From contig NZ_JAPDPI010000045.1 in NCBI RefSeq assembly GCF_026013615.1, forward strand, positions 1 to 44,518: 44,518 nt of DNA. Direction: 5' to 3'. Under the pieces are notes generated by a model. That model was not told where the DNA came from and did not search any database. It saw only the letters and a list, made by a program, of their open reading frames with translations. Position 1 is the first letter of the stretch, and every line of letters starts with the position of its first letter. The position numbers and the translations under genes are program-made. Positions 1 to 7,815 of this stretch are shown here, one piece after another. This stretch comes from Plebeiibacterium marinum. GTDB taxonomy: Bacteria > Bacteroidota > Bacteroidia > Bacteroidales > Marinilabiliaceae.

Positions 1-120
1 TTTTAGATAATAGACATTAGACTGATTTACAATTCGCTTAAAATCAATAAGATAATAATTTTGCCATAAATTATTCAATGTATTTGGAATCAGTACATTA
101 TAAAAATTTAACGAACTAAT
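1..120. repeat. Degenerate direct repeat, copy 1
   Basis: This copy opens with TTTTAGATAATAGAC and closes with TAAAAATTTAACGAACTA. The same opening and closing blocks, with a related middle block (CTTAAAAT), recur at 274-386. The copies are about 120 and 113 bases long and clearly diverged. No open reading frame of note lies in either copy, so this looks like an old non-coding duplication. The repeat may extend to the left of the window. Confidence 0.5.
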
Positions 121-191
121 GAGATTAGAAACGGAAGTTTTATAGCTTGGCATACATGTTTTCCCGGTGACCTCGTCTGGTGAGAAGGTAA

Positions 192-230
192 TAAAAAACA
201 TCCGATGCCAGTATAAACCAACATCGGATG
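192..230 (-). terminator. Rho-independent terminator of the EF-G paralogue
   Basis: Arms 199-207 and 222-230 form a perfect 9-bp stem (CATCCGATG/CATCGGATG) with a 14-base loop. Read on the minus strand, the stem is followed at once by a run of six T. It lies about 160 bases past the minus-strand stop of the EF-G-like gene, the only gene that could use it. Confidence 0.75.
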
Positions 231-273
231 CAAATAATTATTATGACGTTATATTAATTAACAGATCGTTAGA

Positions 274-386
274 TTTTAGATAAGAGACTTATTTGCAAGA
301 TGCTTAAAATAAGATCTTTACCTAACTTGAGTTGATTATATTAAGTATCTCATAATCTAACACTTATAAAAAACTAACGAACTATT
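274..386. repeat. Degenerate direct repeat, copy 2
   Basis: Second copy of the block at 1-120. It starts with TTTTAGATAAGAGAC and ends with TAAAAAACTAACGAACTA, just before the stop codon of the minus-strand EF-G-like gene. The terminator hairpin lies between the two copies. Confidence 0.5.
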
Positions 387-388
387 GA

Positions 389-2548
389 TTAATGGGCTTC
401 AGCCAATTCTTTTTGGTAATCAGCCAATAATATTTCCTGCACATCGTGTGGCACAATATCATAACGTGAAAACTTCAGGGTAAACATGGCCCTGCCACCG
501 GTAATAGAACTCAATGAAGTAGAGTATTTGTCCATTTCTTTTAACGGTACTTTTGCTTTGATAACCTCAAAGCCTTTTTCACTGCTCATGCCTTCAATCA
601 AAGCTCTCCTGCCTTGAAGGTCACTCATCACATCACCCATCCTGTCTGAAGGAACTTTAACTTCAACCTCATATACAGGTTCTAGAATTTTTGGCCCGGC
701 ATCTCTAAATGCAGCACTAAAGGCGTTTCGTCCTGCTAGTTTAAATGATATCTCATTGGAGTCAACCGCATGCATTTTTCCGTCATAAACACAAACCCTG
801 ATGTCTCGTGCATAGGAGCCTGTAAGAGGGCCTTCTTCCATTTTTTCCATGATTCCTTTTAATATGGCGGGTAAAAAGCGGGCATCAATAGCCCCACCAA
901 CAATACAATTGTGGAAAACCAATTTTCCGCCCCATGGAAGCTTATGTTCTTCAGTGCCTCTAACATTCATTTTAAATTCCTGTCCGTTAAATTTATATGA
1001 TGTAGGATCTGGCATGCCTTCTTCGTAAGGCTCAATTACCATATGTACTTCACCAAACTGCCCTGAACCACCAGACTGTTTTTTGTGGCGGTAATCGGCC
1101 CTTGCAGCTTTGGTAATAGTTTCGCGATAAGGTATTTTAGGGCGCTCAAAAACAATATTGATCTTGTCGTTGTGTTCAATACGCCATTTCATGGTATTTA
1201 AATGGAATTCTCCCTGTCCGTATATGATAATCTGCTTTAATTCTTTTGAGTATTCAATAATCAGGGTTGGATCTTCTTCGTGCATGCGTTGCAATATTTC
1301 CCCTAATTTTTCATCATCATGTTCGTTTTCAGGCCGTATAGCAGTCCTGAATTTATAGTCTGGATAATGGATTGGCTCAAAAACAAAGTTGCATCCCTTG
1401 CCATTAAGGGTGTCGTTGGTTTTTGTTTCTTTAAGCTTAACCGTAGCACCAATATCACCAGCAACAAGTTCTGATATTTTAGAACGTGTACTTCCTGCCA
1501 CGCAGTATAATTGCGACAATCTTTCCTTAGCACCCTTGGTCATGTTAATCAAATCCATGCCTTCAGCTACCTTACCCGACATTACCTTAAAAAAGGATAC
1601 CTCGCCAAGGTGAGGCTCGATACTTGTTTTAAAAACAAAGATAGAAGAAGGGCCTTCTGCAGAACAGCTTACCTCTTGTGCATCTTTTGTTATAGGCTTT
1701 GGCATTTCAGATACAAAAGGAACAATATTTCCCAGGAATTCCATCAGGCGTCGAACGCCCATGTCTTTACTTGCAGAAACACAGAAAACAGGATATAAGT
1801 CGCGGGCTATCAGCCCTTTTTTCATACCGGCACGCATTTGGTCTTCATTAAGGGTGCCTTCTTCAAAGAAAAGTTCCATCAGGTCCTCGTCGTTTTCTGC
1901 AGCAGCCTCAACCAAAGCATTGTGCAATTCATCAGCTTTTTCTTTTTCACTTGCCGGGATATCCAGGATTTCGGGCTTACCACCATCTGGTCCCCATTGG
2001 TACATCTTCATTTTTAACACATCAACCAATGCATTAAAGCCTTCTCCTACATTTACTGGATATTGTACTATAACTACTTTGCTTCCAAAGCTTTCTTTTG
2101 CTTGTTCAATAGTCAGTTCAAAGTTTGCCTTTTCGTGGTCAAGTTGGTTGGCAATAAAAATTACTGGTTTCTTATATTGTTCGGTATATCTGAAAAGGTT
2201 TTGTGTTCCTACCTCAACCCCCTGGGTAGTATTTAGAAGCATTAAAGCGGTATCTGTTACGTTCAATGAAGTTACTGCGCCTGTAATAAAATCATCTGAT
2301 CCCGGAGTATCAATGAAGTTCAGCTTTTTTTCAAGCCATTCCGTATACATTACCGATGAAAAAACAGAATACCCATACTCATGTTCTACCGGATGATAAT
2401 CAGAAACAGTACTGTTATTGTTGATATTGCCTCTGCGGTCAATAACACCACCCTCAAATAACATAGCCTCGGCGAGAGTGGTTTTACCCGAGCCTGAACT
2501 TCCAAGAAGGGCTATGTTTTTAATTTGATTTGCTTGATATACCTTCAT
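389..2548 (-). CDS. EF-G paralogue (EF-G2-like translation factor) with altered GTPase motifs
   Basis: The 719-residue protein has the full EF-G layout: N-terminal G domain, domain II, and domains III-V ending in a typical EF-G C-terminus. The P-loop is present (GSSGSGKT, residues 16-23). Other GTPase motifs depart from canonical EF-G. Switch II reads DTPGSDDF with Ser84 where EF-G has the catalytic His. The nucleotide-specificity motif is NQLD (134-137) instead of NKxD. The switch I region has no RGITI-like motif. Bacteroidetes carry a second EF-G of this kind besides the str-operon fusA. From memory, the Bacteroides thetaiotaomicron EF-G2 has been reported to support translation without GTP hydrolysis during carbon limitation. 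By inference this protein acts on the ribosome in the same way. It is monocistronic with its own terminator. The family assignment is firm; the missing GTPase activity is inferred from motifs. Confidence 0.88.
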   Translation of the reverse strand: MKVYQANQIKNIALLGSSGSGKTTLAEAMLFEGGVIDRRGNINNNSTVSDYHPVEHEYGYSVFSSVMYTEWLEKKLNFIDTPGSDDFITGAVTSLNVTDTALMLLNTTQGVEVGTQNLFRYTEQYKKPVIFIANQLDHEKANFELTIEQAKESFGSKVVIVQYPVNVGEGFNALVDVLKMKMYQWGPDGGKPEILDIPASEKEKADELHNALVEAAAENDEDLMELFFEEGTLNEDQMRAGMKKGLIARDLYPVFCVSASKDMGVRRLMEFLGNIVPFVSEMPKPITKDAQEVSCSAEGPSSIFVFKTSIEPHLGEVSFFKVMSGKVAEGMDLINMTKGAKERLSQLYCVAGSTRSKISELVAGDIGATVKLKETKTNDTLNGKGCNFVFEPIHYPDYKFRTAIRPENEHDDEKLGEILQRMHEEDPTLIIEYSKELKQIIIYGQGEFHLNTMKWRIEHNDKINIVFERPKIPYRETITKAARADYRHKKQSGGSGQFGEVHMVIEPYEEGMPDPTSYKFNGQEFKMNVRGTEEHKLPWGGKLVFHNCIVGGAIDARFLPAILKGIMEKMEEGPLTGSYARDIRVCVYDGKMHAVDSNEISFKLAGRNAFSAAFRDAGPKILEPVYEVEVKVPSDRMGDVMSDLQGRRALIEGMSSEKGFEVIKAKVPLKEMDKYSTSLSSITGGRAMFTLKFSRYDIVPHDVQEILLADYQKELAEAH

Positions 2549-3004
2549 AAAACTTAAATTTGCGGTCTCTCAATAATCAAATTTCATACTTTAAGCATAG
2601 CCCGGCTGTTGCAGGCTTTAAATCACTGTAAACACATGAATATTTGATTAGCGGAGATGACCATGTTAATAAATTAAGGGATTTTTTACCTGACATTTTC
2701 AGGATGCGAAACCAGTTCCAGTTTCCTTGAATTGATTTCTAACGATGCATTAAAATTAATAATATTTAGGTAAGAATCAAGTAACCTGATAGTAAACTTC
2801 ATCTTTAACACAAACTTTTTTGCTTATTGTTTTAAAAATTTTGCTTTCAAAGTTTTTCTGGTTTAATGTTGATTGTGTGCATATTTAGTCGTAATTTGAT
2901 ACATGCCGATTTGGGCGATTCCGGCTTCCTGTTGTTTCTGTAGCAGATGATATGTATGGAGGGATGTATGGATTTCAAACGGTTTTTATTTAAAGCGCAA
3001 CACT
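2549..3004. other. Intergenic stretch with no supported feature
   Basis: This gap separates the divergent EF-G-like and DUF190 genes and must hold both promoters. I find no good TAnnTTTG box on either strand, no tRNA, and no strong hairpin followed by T. It is AT-rich with only very short reading frames. Confidence 0.4.
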
Positions 3005-3367
3005 ATGAACCTAGAGGGAAAAGGGAAAAAACTAAAGATAATTATTCAAGAATCCGATAAAGTTTATCAGCGTTCTTTGTATGAGGCCATTGTATTTGCT
3101 GCCAAAAAGTATACTTTAGCCGGAACTACCGTTATCAAGGGATATATGGGGTACGGAGCAAACGGCCTTAACGATTCTTCTAAAACTTTTGATATTTCAT
3201 ATGAGCCACCCATCATTATTGAAATAGTTGATAAAGCGGAACGTATTGAAGACTTTTCAAAAGTGGTTTCCAGCCTTCTTGAAAAAGCGGATGGAGCAGG
3301 CGTTGTTTACATTGAAGATGTGGACATTGTTTTATACCGGAAAAACGAAAAAGTAAAATCACATTAA
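3005..3367 (+). CDS. DUF190 (UPF0166) family protein
   Basis: The 120-residue protein matches the small DUF190 family. It shows the pattern of an N-terminal strand (LKIIIQESDK), a helix (LYEAIVFAAKK), the glycine-rich GTTVIKGYMGYGANG turn, a PPIIIEIVD strand, and a C-terminal VYIEDVDIVLYR. Known family members have a ferredoxin-like, PII-related fold and often sit beside CrcB fluoride channels. No crcB is visible here, so the context does not support a fluoride link. The protein is soluble, with no signal peptide or membrane segment. The next gene starts 170 bases downstream on the same strand and may or may not be cotranscribed. Molecular function is unknown. Confidence 0.8.
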   Translation: MNLEGKGKKLKIIIQESDKVYQRSLYEAIVFAAKKYTLAGTTVIKGYMGYGANGLNDSSKTFDISYEPPIIIEIVDKAERIEDFSKVVSSLLEKADGAGVVYIEDVDIVLYRKNEKVKSH

Positions 3368-3536
3368 CGCATAATCAGTAATATTTTTTGGATATTGTGT
3401 TTTTAGCTGTTTATTTTGGCAGCAAGAAACAACCCAAGTGAAATGTTTCTCACACAGGAGATGCATTATAAGGGAGTTTCATGTCTGTACTCGCAGACAG
3501 GCATCGAATGCCTTTGAAAGTAAAAATTATTTTGAG

Positions 3537-5126
3537 ATGAAAAGATTACGCGTTATCCTGTTGTTTGTTGCCCTTGTTGTTTGCACCCATTTGCATATGC
3601 GTGCCCAATCGCCTAAGCTTGTCGTGTTTGTTAATATTGATGAGCTCCAGACGGAGCACCTGCTAAAATTCCGCAATAAATTCAGCCAGCATGGGTTTAA
3701 TCAATTGATCCGCCAAGGCACTTTTTACCATAATGCTGACTTTCAAAGTGCTTCATCTTACCGGGGCACCAAGTTGCTCAACCTTTTTACGGGGGCCTAT
3801 CCGGGTATTCACGGAATCATCAACGAAAAGTGGTACGACATAAACCAATCTGCAGTTAAAAATGCCTATGCGTTTGAGGCTCCCGATATTGAAAGCCATC
3901 CCGATTCAGGACTTATTGTAACCGCAAAAATTCAAACCAGTACCCTTGCCGATGAATTATTAATGATTACCAGGGGAAAGTCGAAAATTGCAACTATTGG
4001 ACTGGATGCTGAATCAAATGCTTTTTATGCCAATTCGCAAAATGTATCTAAATTTTGGTTCGATAAAACCAGTGGTGATATCATTACCTCGTTAAACGAT
4101 TCGGTAAAGCCATGGGTTGATAAGTTTAACTCCATGAAATTTGCCGATATGTATATTAAAAGGCAATGGGGACCGGCATTCGATTTGCGAAAATACCATG
4201 AGTATATGACCGGGGAACAGGGGAAAAGACATTTTTTGTATGATTTACATGAAGAATCGGAAAGCACAACTCCATATCAGAAAATTTTAGGAACGCCGTT
4301 TGAAAATTATCTGGTGAGGGATTTTGCCGCTGCGTTGCTACTCAATGAAGGGTTTGGGAAAGACGATTTTACGGATATGCTTTCGGTACATTTTACCTGC
4401 AAGCCATTTCTTAACAGTAAGGTAGAGCTTTTTGATGCCGAGATTGAAGATATGCTCCTGAGGCTTGACGAACAGATAGAAACCTTTATCCAGGTTGTGA
4501 AGGAAAATGTGGGATTGGAACATACGCTCTTTGTTTTTTCATCTACCCCAACTATGAACTGGGGTGTTGAAACCTTAAAGCAGTATAATATCAGTACCGG
4601 GTATTTTAACGGGACAAAAACAGCAGCTTTGCTCAATTTGTATTTGATGGCTATCTATGGCCAGGGGAAATGGGTAAAAGGGTATCAAAACAAACAATAT
4701 TACCTGAATCATAAACTGATTAAAGAAAATGGAGTTTCTTTTGAGGAAATTCAGGATAAGGCAGCCCGGTTTTTACTGGAAGTGTCGGGGGTACAAAATA
4801 CCATTACCGGACTTAACTTAAGAACCAGCAACTATACCGAAGGGATGTATAGTTTGATGCAAAAATCGTATTATTTTGGAAGATCGGGAGATTTGTTTAT
4901 TACATTGAAACCAGGTTGGATTGAAGAGACTGAAGAGCAGCATGTGTCCACTTTAAATTCTGAAAAATGTACCATCCCGCTGATTTTTTATGGCTGGAAA
5001 GCCAGAGCTATGCAGGTGATTGACAAGGTGAAAATTGTAGATGTTGCTCCAACTATATCCGCATTGCTTGAGATCCCCCGTCCAAATGGAGCTGTAGGTA
5101 ATCCTTTAAAAGAGATATTGAAATAA
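3537..5126 (+). CDS. Secreted alkaline-phosphatase-fold protein, probably catalytically dead
   Basis: I place the start at the ATG at 3537, because this gives a clean signal peptide (about residues 1-24, MKRLRVILLFVALVVCTHLH). An in-frame GTG at 3438 would add 33 residues before it. The mature protein follows the PafA-type alkaline phosphatase plan: PKLVVFVNID at the start, FTGAYPGIHGIINEKWYD, SKIATIGLD, an FWFD block, and a C-terminal VDVAPTISALLEIP. The active-site positions are not kept. The nucleophile segment usually reads TYTGPGH but here reads SYRGTKL. The metal-binding DxxGH region reads CKPFLNS, and the TADHG motif reads SSTPTMN. Only the first metal Asp (in NID) remains. By inference this is a periplasmic or surface pseudo-enzyme with a binding or structural role. 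Length is 529 residues, normal for the family. Confidence 0.75.
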   Translation: MKRLRVILLFVALVVCTHLHMRAQSPKLVVFVNIDELQTEHLLKFRNKFSQHGFNQLIRQGTFYHNADFQSASSYRGTKLLNLFTGAYPGIHGIINEKWYDINQSAVKNAYAFEAPDIESHPDSGLIVTAKIQTSTLADELLMITRGKSKIATIGLDAESNAFYANSQNVSKFWFDKTSGDIITSLNDSVKPWVDKFNSMKFADMYIKRQWGPAFDLRKYHEYMTGEQGKRHFLYDLHEESESTTPYQKILGTPFENYLVRDFAAALLLNEGFGKDDFTDMLSVHFTCKPFLNSKVELFDAEIEDMLLRLDEQIETFIQVVKENVGLEHTLFVFSSTPTMNWGVETLKQYNISTGYFNGTKTAALLNLYLMAIYGQGKWVKGYQNKQYYLNHKLIKENGVSFEEIQDKAARFLLEVSGVQNTITGLNLRTSNYTEGMYSLMQKSYYFGRSGDLFITLKPGWIEETEEQHVSTLNSEKCTIPLIFYGWKARAMQVIDKVKIVDVAPTISALLEIPRPNGAVGNPLKEILK

Positions 5127-5206
5127 ATCATGCTAATTTGTGGAGTTTGCGCCAAGGCAAACAAACGCTGAAATTACTAACAGAAAGTATAACCTGGTTA
5201 TTAGTT

Positions 5207-5297
5207 GAACCACACGAGACACAAAAAACTCAAAGAATTATAAAGAATATATTATTGCTCTGTGTTTCTTTGAGTTTTTGGCGACTCTGTGGTTAAC
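5207..5297. repeat. Large imperfect inverted repeat of CACAGAG type
   Basis: The left arm (5207-5237, GAACCACACGAGACAC then ACTCAAAGAA) pairs with the right arm (5266-5297, TTCTTTGAGTTTTTGGCGAC then TCTGTGGTTAAC), leaving a loop of about 28 bases. Read on the minus strand the right arm gives GTTAACCACAGAG and AAACACAGAG. Short AACCACAGAG/ACACAGAG units are a recurring intergenic motif in many environmental bacteria, which I state from memory. It lies between the convergent phosphatase-like and kinase genes and could also stop transcription. Confidence 0.6.
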
Positions 5298-5312
5298 GTA
5301 TTATGAAAATCT

Positions 5313-6293
5313 TTAGTTTTTCAGTTTTTCCAGGGCAGAGTGAATTTTGTCCCAACGTTCTTGTTCCATTTTAGGACCTACAACTTCAATTACATTTCCT
5401 GATAAAAGGGCGCCAATCTCGCCACATTTATCCAAAGGTAACAAGTTTAATAATCCATATAAAAATCCTGCAGCGTATAAGTCGCCGGCTCCTGTTGTAT
5501 CGATACTTTGGGCAGGGATGATGCCAACTTCAAAAGTGGTGTCGAAATGCTTGATCAACGAACCTTTTTTACCTAGTTTCAGAACAGCAATATTGCAATC
5601 TTCAGCCATTAAATCCAGGGCTTCTTTTTCTTCTTTTTTAGTAAATGCCTTTGCTTCTTCTTCATTGGCAAATAAAATATCAACATACTTTGAAACCATA
5701 TCTTTTAAAAATGCATGGTTGTCTTCAACTACATTGAAACTTGCCAAATCAAGTGAAACTATAAGTTTGGCCTCTTTGGCACATTGAAGGGCCTTTTCAA
5801 TTAGTGGTTGGTTGTATACCAAATATCCTTCAATATGAAAATGCGTATAGCCATGAAACAGCTCTTCAATAATGTCATCCGGACTTAGCTCTACGGCTGC
5901 ACCTAAAAATGTGGCAAATGTTCTTTCAGAGTCGGGACTAATCAAGGCAATGGCCTTTCCTGATTCTTTATTGCTTGTTAGCAGTTTGGGCTCAATATTA
6001 TTTTCGCTCATGTCTTTCTTGAAAAAATTGCCCAGGTCGTCGTTTCCAACCTTGCCCAAAAAACCTGTAGAAATACCAAGGCAAGATAGGCCATGGATGG
6101 TGTTTGCTGCAGAACCTCCTGAGGCCTGTTCTGTTTTTAAGTGCGAAATATGTTCCAATACCGCCGATGATGTTTCTGCATCGACTAACTGCATACTTCC
6201 TTTAGGGAAATTCAATCTTTTCAGTAATTCGTCATCCTCCATCCTTGTTAGTATGTCAACAAGTGCATTTCCCATTCCAAGAACTTTGCTCAT
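5313..6293 (-). CDS. PfkB-family kinase, adenosine-kinase-like
   Basis: The 326-residue protein is a ribokinase-type (PfkB) sugar or nucleoside kinase. The N-terminal family signature is seen as GGSAANT near residues 59-65, followed by GFLGKVGNDDLG. The C-terminal signature DTTGAGD carries the catalytic Asp and the anion hole, followed by YAAGFLYGL. Close relatives in Bacteroidetes are commonly annotated as adenosine kinase, which phosphorylates adenosine to AMP in purine salvage. The sequence does not settle the substrate, so fructose, ribose or another nucleoside are possible. It is a single-gene unit that diverges from the tRNA-Asn operon and has a near-consensus -7 box upstream. Confidence 0.85.
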   Translation of the reverse strand: MSKVLGMGNALVDILTRMEDDELLKRLNFPKGSMQLVDAETSSAVLEHISHLKTEQASGGSAANTIHGLSCLGISTGFLGKVGNDDLGNFFKKDMSENNIEPKLLTSNKESGKAIALISPDSERTFATFLGAAVELSPDDIIEELFHGYTHFHIEGYLVYNQPLIEKALQCAKEAKLIVSLDLASFNVVEDNHAFLKDMVSKYVDILFANEEEAKAFTKKEEKEALDLMAEDCNIAVLKLGKKGSLIKHFDTTFEVGIIPAQSIDTTGAGDLYAAGFLYGLLNLLPLDKCGEIGALLSGNVIEVVGPKMEQERWDKIHSALEKLKN

Positions 6294-6341
6294 AATCAGC
6301 TATTTAATATTTTAAGTAGAAAATTTTTAATATTTTTTTCA

Positions 6342-6349
6342 CAAAGATA
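6342..6349 (-). promoter_or_regulatory. -7 box of the PfkB kinase gene
   Basis: The minus strand reads TATCTTTG, a perfect match to the Bacteroidetes TAnnTTTG -7 element, 49 bases before the kinase start. No good TTG -33 element is visible. It lies directly beside the -33 of the divergent tRNA promoter. Confidence 0.6.
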
Positions 6350-6380
6350 TTGCATATTTTTAAATTTCCACTTACTTTCG
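6350..6380 (+). promoter_or_regulatory. Promoter of the tRNA-Asn operon
   Basis: TTG at 6350-6352 is followed after 20 bases by TACTTTCG at 6373-6380. This fits the Bacteroidetes sigma-ABfr layout (TTG, 19-21 bases, TAnnTTTG) with one mismatch. Transcription should start near 6386, about 70 bases before the first tRNA. Confidence 0.65.
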
Positions 6381-6458
6381 CAGCGCATTTGTGAAAAAGA
6401 CATCTTGGAACGACAAGGTGAAACTGATGAAAATTTTGAAAAAGGAATAAAATAATAC

Positions 6459-6532
6459 TCCTCCTTAGCTCAGCTGGTTAGAGCACCTGACTGTTAATCA
6501 GGGGGTCCTAGGTTCAAGTCCTAGAGGGGGAG
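6459..6532 (+). tRNA. tRNA-Asn (GTT), copy 1
   Basis: The 74-base cloverleaf has acceptor arms TCCTCCT/AGGGGGA, an anticodon stem CCTGA/TCAGG around loop CTGTTAA with anticodon GTT at 6493-6495, and T arm CTAGG/CCTAG. CCA is not encoded. It is the first of three identical genes in tandem. Confidence 0.97.
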
Positions 6533-6569
6533 CATTTTTAAAATACAGGTTACATAAAGTGACTCTCAT

Positions 6570-6643
6570 TCCTCCTTAGCTCAGCTGGTTAGAGCACCTG
6601 ACTGTTAATCAGGGGGTCCTAGGTTCAAGTCCTAGAGGGGGAG
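6570..6643 (+). tRNA. tRNA-Asn (GTT), copy 2
   Basis: Identical to the copy at 6459-6532. The spacer before copy 2 and the spacer after it share the stretch ATTTTAAAATACAGGTTACA, so the repeated unit of about 110 bases includes flanking DNA as well as the tRNA. Confidence 0.97.
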
Positions 6644-6679
6644 CATTTTAAAATACAGGTTACACAAGTGTAATAACAT

Positions 6680-6753
6680 TCCTCCTTAGCTCAGCTGGTT
6701 AGAGCACCTGACTGTTAATCAGGGGGTCCTAGGTTCAAGTCCTAGAGGGGGAG
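6680..6753 (+). tRNA. tRNA-Asn (GTT), copy 3
   Basis: Identical to the two upstream copies and last in the operon. It is followed within ten bases by a terminator. Confidence 0.97.
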
Positions 6754-6759
6754 CGGAAA

Positions 6760-6792
6760 AGAGATCTGATTTATTTCAGGTCTCTTTTTTTT
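6760..6792 (+). terminator. Terminator of the tRNA-Asn operon
   Basis: Stem AGAGATCTGA/TCAGGTCTCT (one G-T pair) with a six-base loop is followed by a run of seven T. It starts seven bases after the third tRNA. Confidence 0.85.
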
Positions 6793-6859
6793 GTATATAA
6801 TTCTCGCTAATTACTTCGAGTATTATTCATTTTTTAAGTGCATTTGTTATTTTGCATCG

Positions 6860-6867
6860 TAATTTTG
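6860..6867 (+). promoter_or_regulatory. -7 box of the AraC-family gene
   Basis: TAATTTTG fits TAnnTTTG perfectly. A GTG 19 bases upstream could act as the -33. The predicted start point (about 6872-6874) is only a few bases before the ATG at 6878, so the mRNA would be nearly leaderless. Confidence 0.5.
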
Positions 6868-6877
6868 AATATAGAAA

Positions 6878-7747
6878 ATGCGAACTTTTGAATTCAATAG
6901 AAATAAGTATAGCAGGGAATTATTAATAGACTGCCTGAATATTAAAGAGATCTCTGCTCTTAGTACTTCCTTGAAAGAAATTCATACTACTTTGTTTTAT
7001 GAAGTGTATTTCTTTACTGAAGCCAATGGTTCTGTTACGATAGAGGATCAAAGGCATGAATTAAATGGATCCTGTATCGTTTTACTGCCTCCTCTTGTTG
7101 CTCGGCAGTGGGATGTTTCTTTTGATGATACTTCATATGTGGTGTTTTTTGAAGACGAGATATTTGAGTATACCTTGAAAGATTCATTTTTCCTTTACCG
7201 ATTACAGTGTTTCAATTTTAATAGTATCCACTCTATTTTACCAATTAAAGATGGAGCATGCAGTAATTATTGTTTTCTATTAAATAGAATTATTGGGGAG
7301 ATAGAAAATCTTAAAGAGGATAGTAGCTATTTATTAAACGCCTATTTGTATCAATTGTTGCTTGAGATTAATCGAAACTATGTTAGTTATTTTAATATAA
7401 AAGAAGCTTTAAATACAAACTCAGAAATTATTAAATTTAAAACATTAATAAAGAGTAATATTTATTCGGTACAAACTGTGAATGAATATGCTAAATTAAT
7501 GGGAGTTACACGTAATCACCTTAATAAGTTGTGTTTGGATATTTTGGGAAGAAATGCAAGCGCGATTATAAAACATGAGCTCTTGCTGGCTTGTAAAACG
7601 GAATTGTTGGCATCGTGTAGTACTGTATCCGAGATTTCGTATAAGTTTAATTTTTCAGCACCGTCAAATTTCACTCGTTTTTTTAAAGAAACAGAAGGAG
7701 TTTCACCAGTTGATTATCGCAAAAAATTTCAAAATGATAAGAATTGA
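6878..7747 (+). CDS. AraC-family transcriptional regulator
   Basis: The 289-residue protein ends in a two-helix-turn-helix AraC DNA-binding domain (about residues 190-285). The recognisable parts are VNEYAKLMGVTRNHLNKL, then VSEISYKFNFSAPSNFTRFF and the closing GVSPVDYRKKF. The N-terminal 150 residues look like a cupin-type sensor (HELNGSCIVLLPP), the usual effector-binding part. The ligand cannot be told. The quinone-reductase-like gene follows 68 bases downstream on the same strand and is the most likely target, a common pairing in Bacteroidetes. The protein is cytosolic with no membrane segment. Confidence 0.9.
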   Translation: MRTFEFNRNKYSRELLIDCLNIKEISALSTSLKEIHTTLFYEVYFFTEANGSVTIEDQRHELNGSCIVLLPPLVARQWDVSFDDTSYVVFFEDEIFEYTLKDSFFLYRLQCFNFNSIHSILPIKDGACSNYCFLLNRIIGEIENLKEDSSYLLNAYLYQLLLEINRNYVSYFNIKEALNTNSEIIKFKTLIKSNIYSVQTVNEYAKLMGVTRNHLNKLCLDILGRNASAIIKHELLLACKTELLASCSTVSEISYKFNFSAPSNFTRFFKETEGVSPVDYRKKFQNDKN

Positions 7748-7781
7748 TGCAAAATGATAGGGTATAATGTTTTGAATCGTA

Positions 7782-7789
7782 TAATTTTG
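7782..7789 (+). promoter_or_regulatory. Possible -7 box before the oxidoreductase gene
   Basis: TAATTTTG matches the -7 consensus 26 bases before the ATG at 7816. No TTG lies at the right distance upstream, as would fit a promoter that needs an activator such as the AraC protein encoded just before it. Confidence 0.35.
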
Positions 7790-7815
7790 ATTTCAAAATA
7801 ATAAAAGATAAAAAG

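Noticed and set aside
1761-2396. 211-residue plus-strand frame
   Set aside because: It lies wholly inside the EF-G-like gene on the other strand and is rich in Ser and Phe, the usual sign of an antisense shadow.
3438-3536. N-terminal extension of the phosphatase-like protein from a GTG
   Set aside because: The 33 extra residues precede a complete signal peptide that begins at the ATG at 3537.
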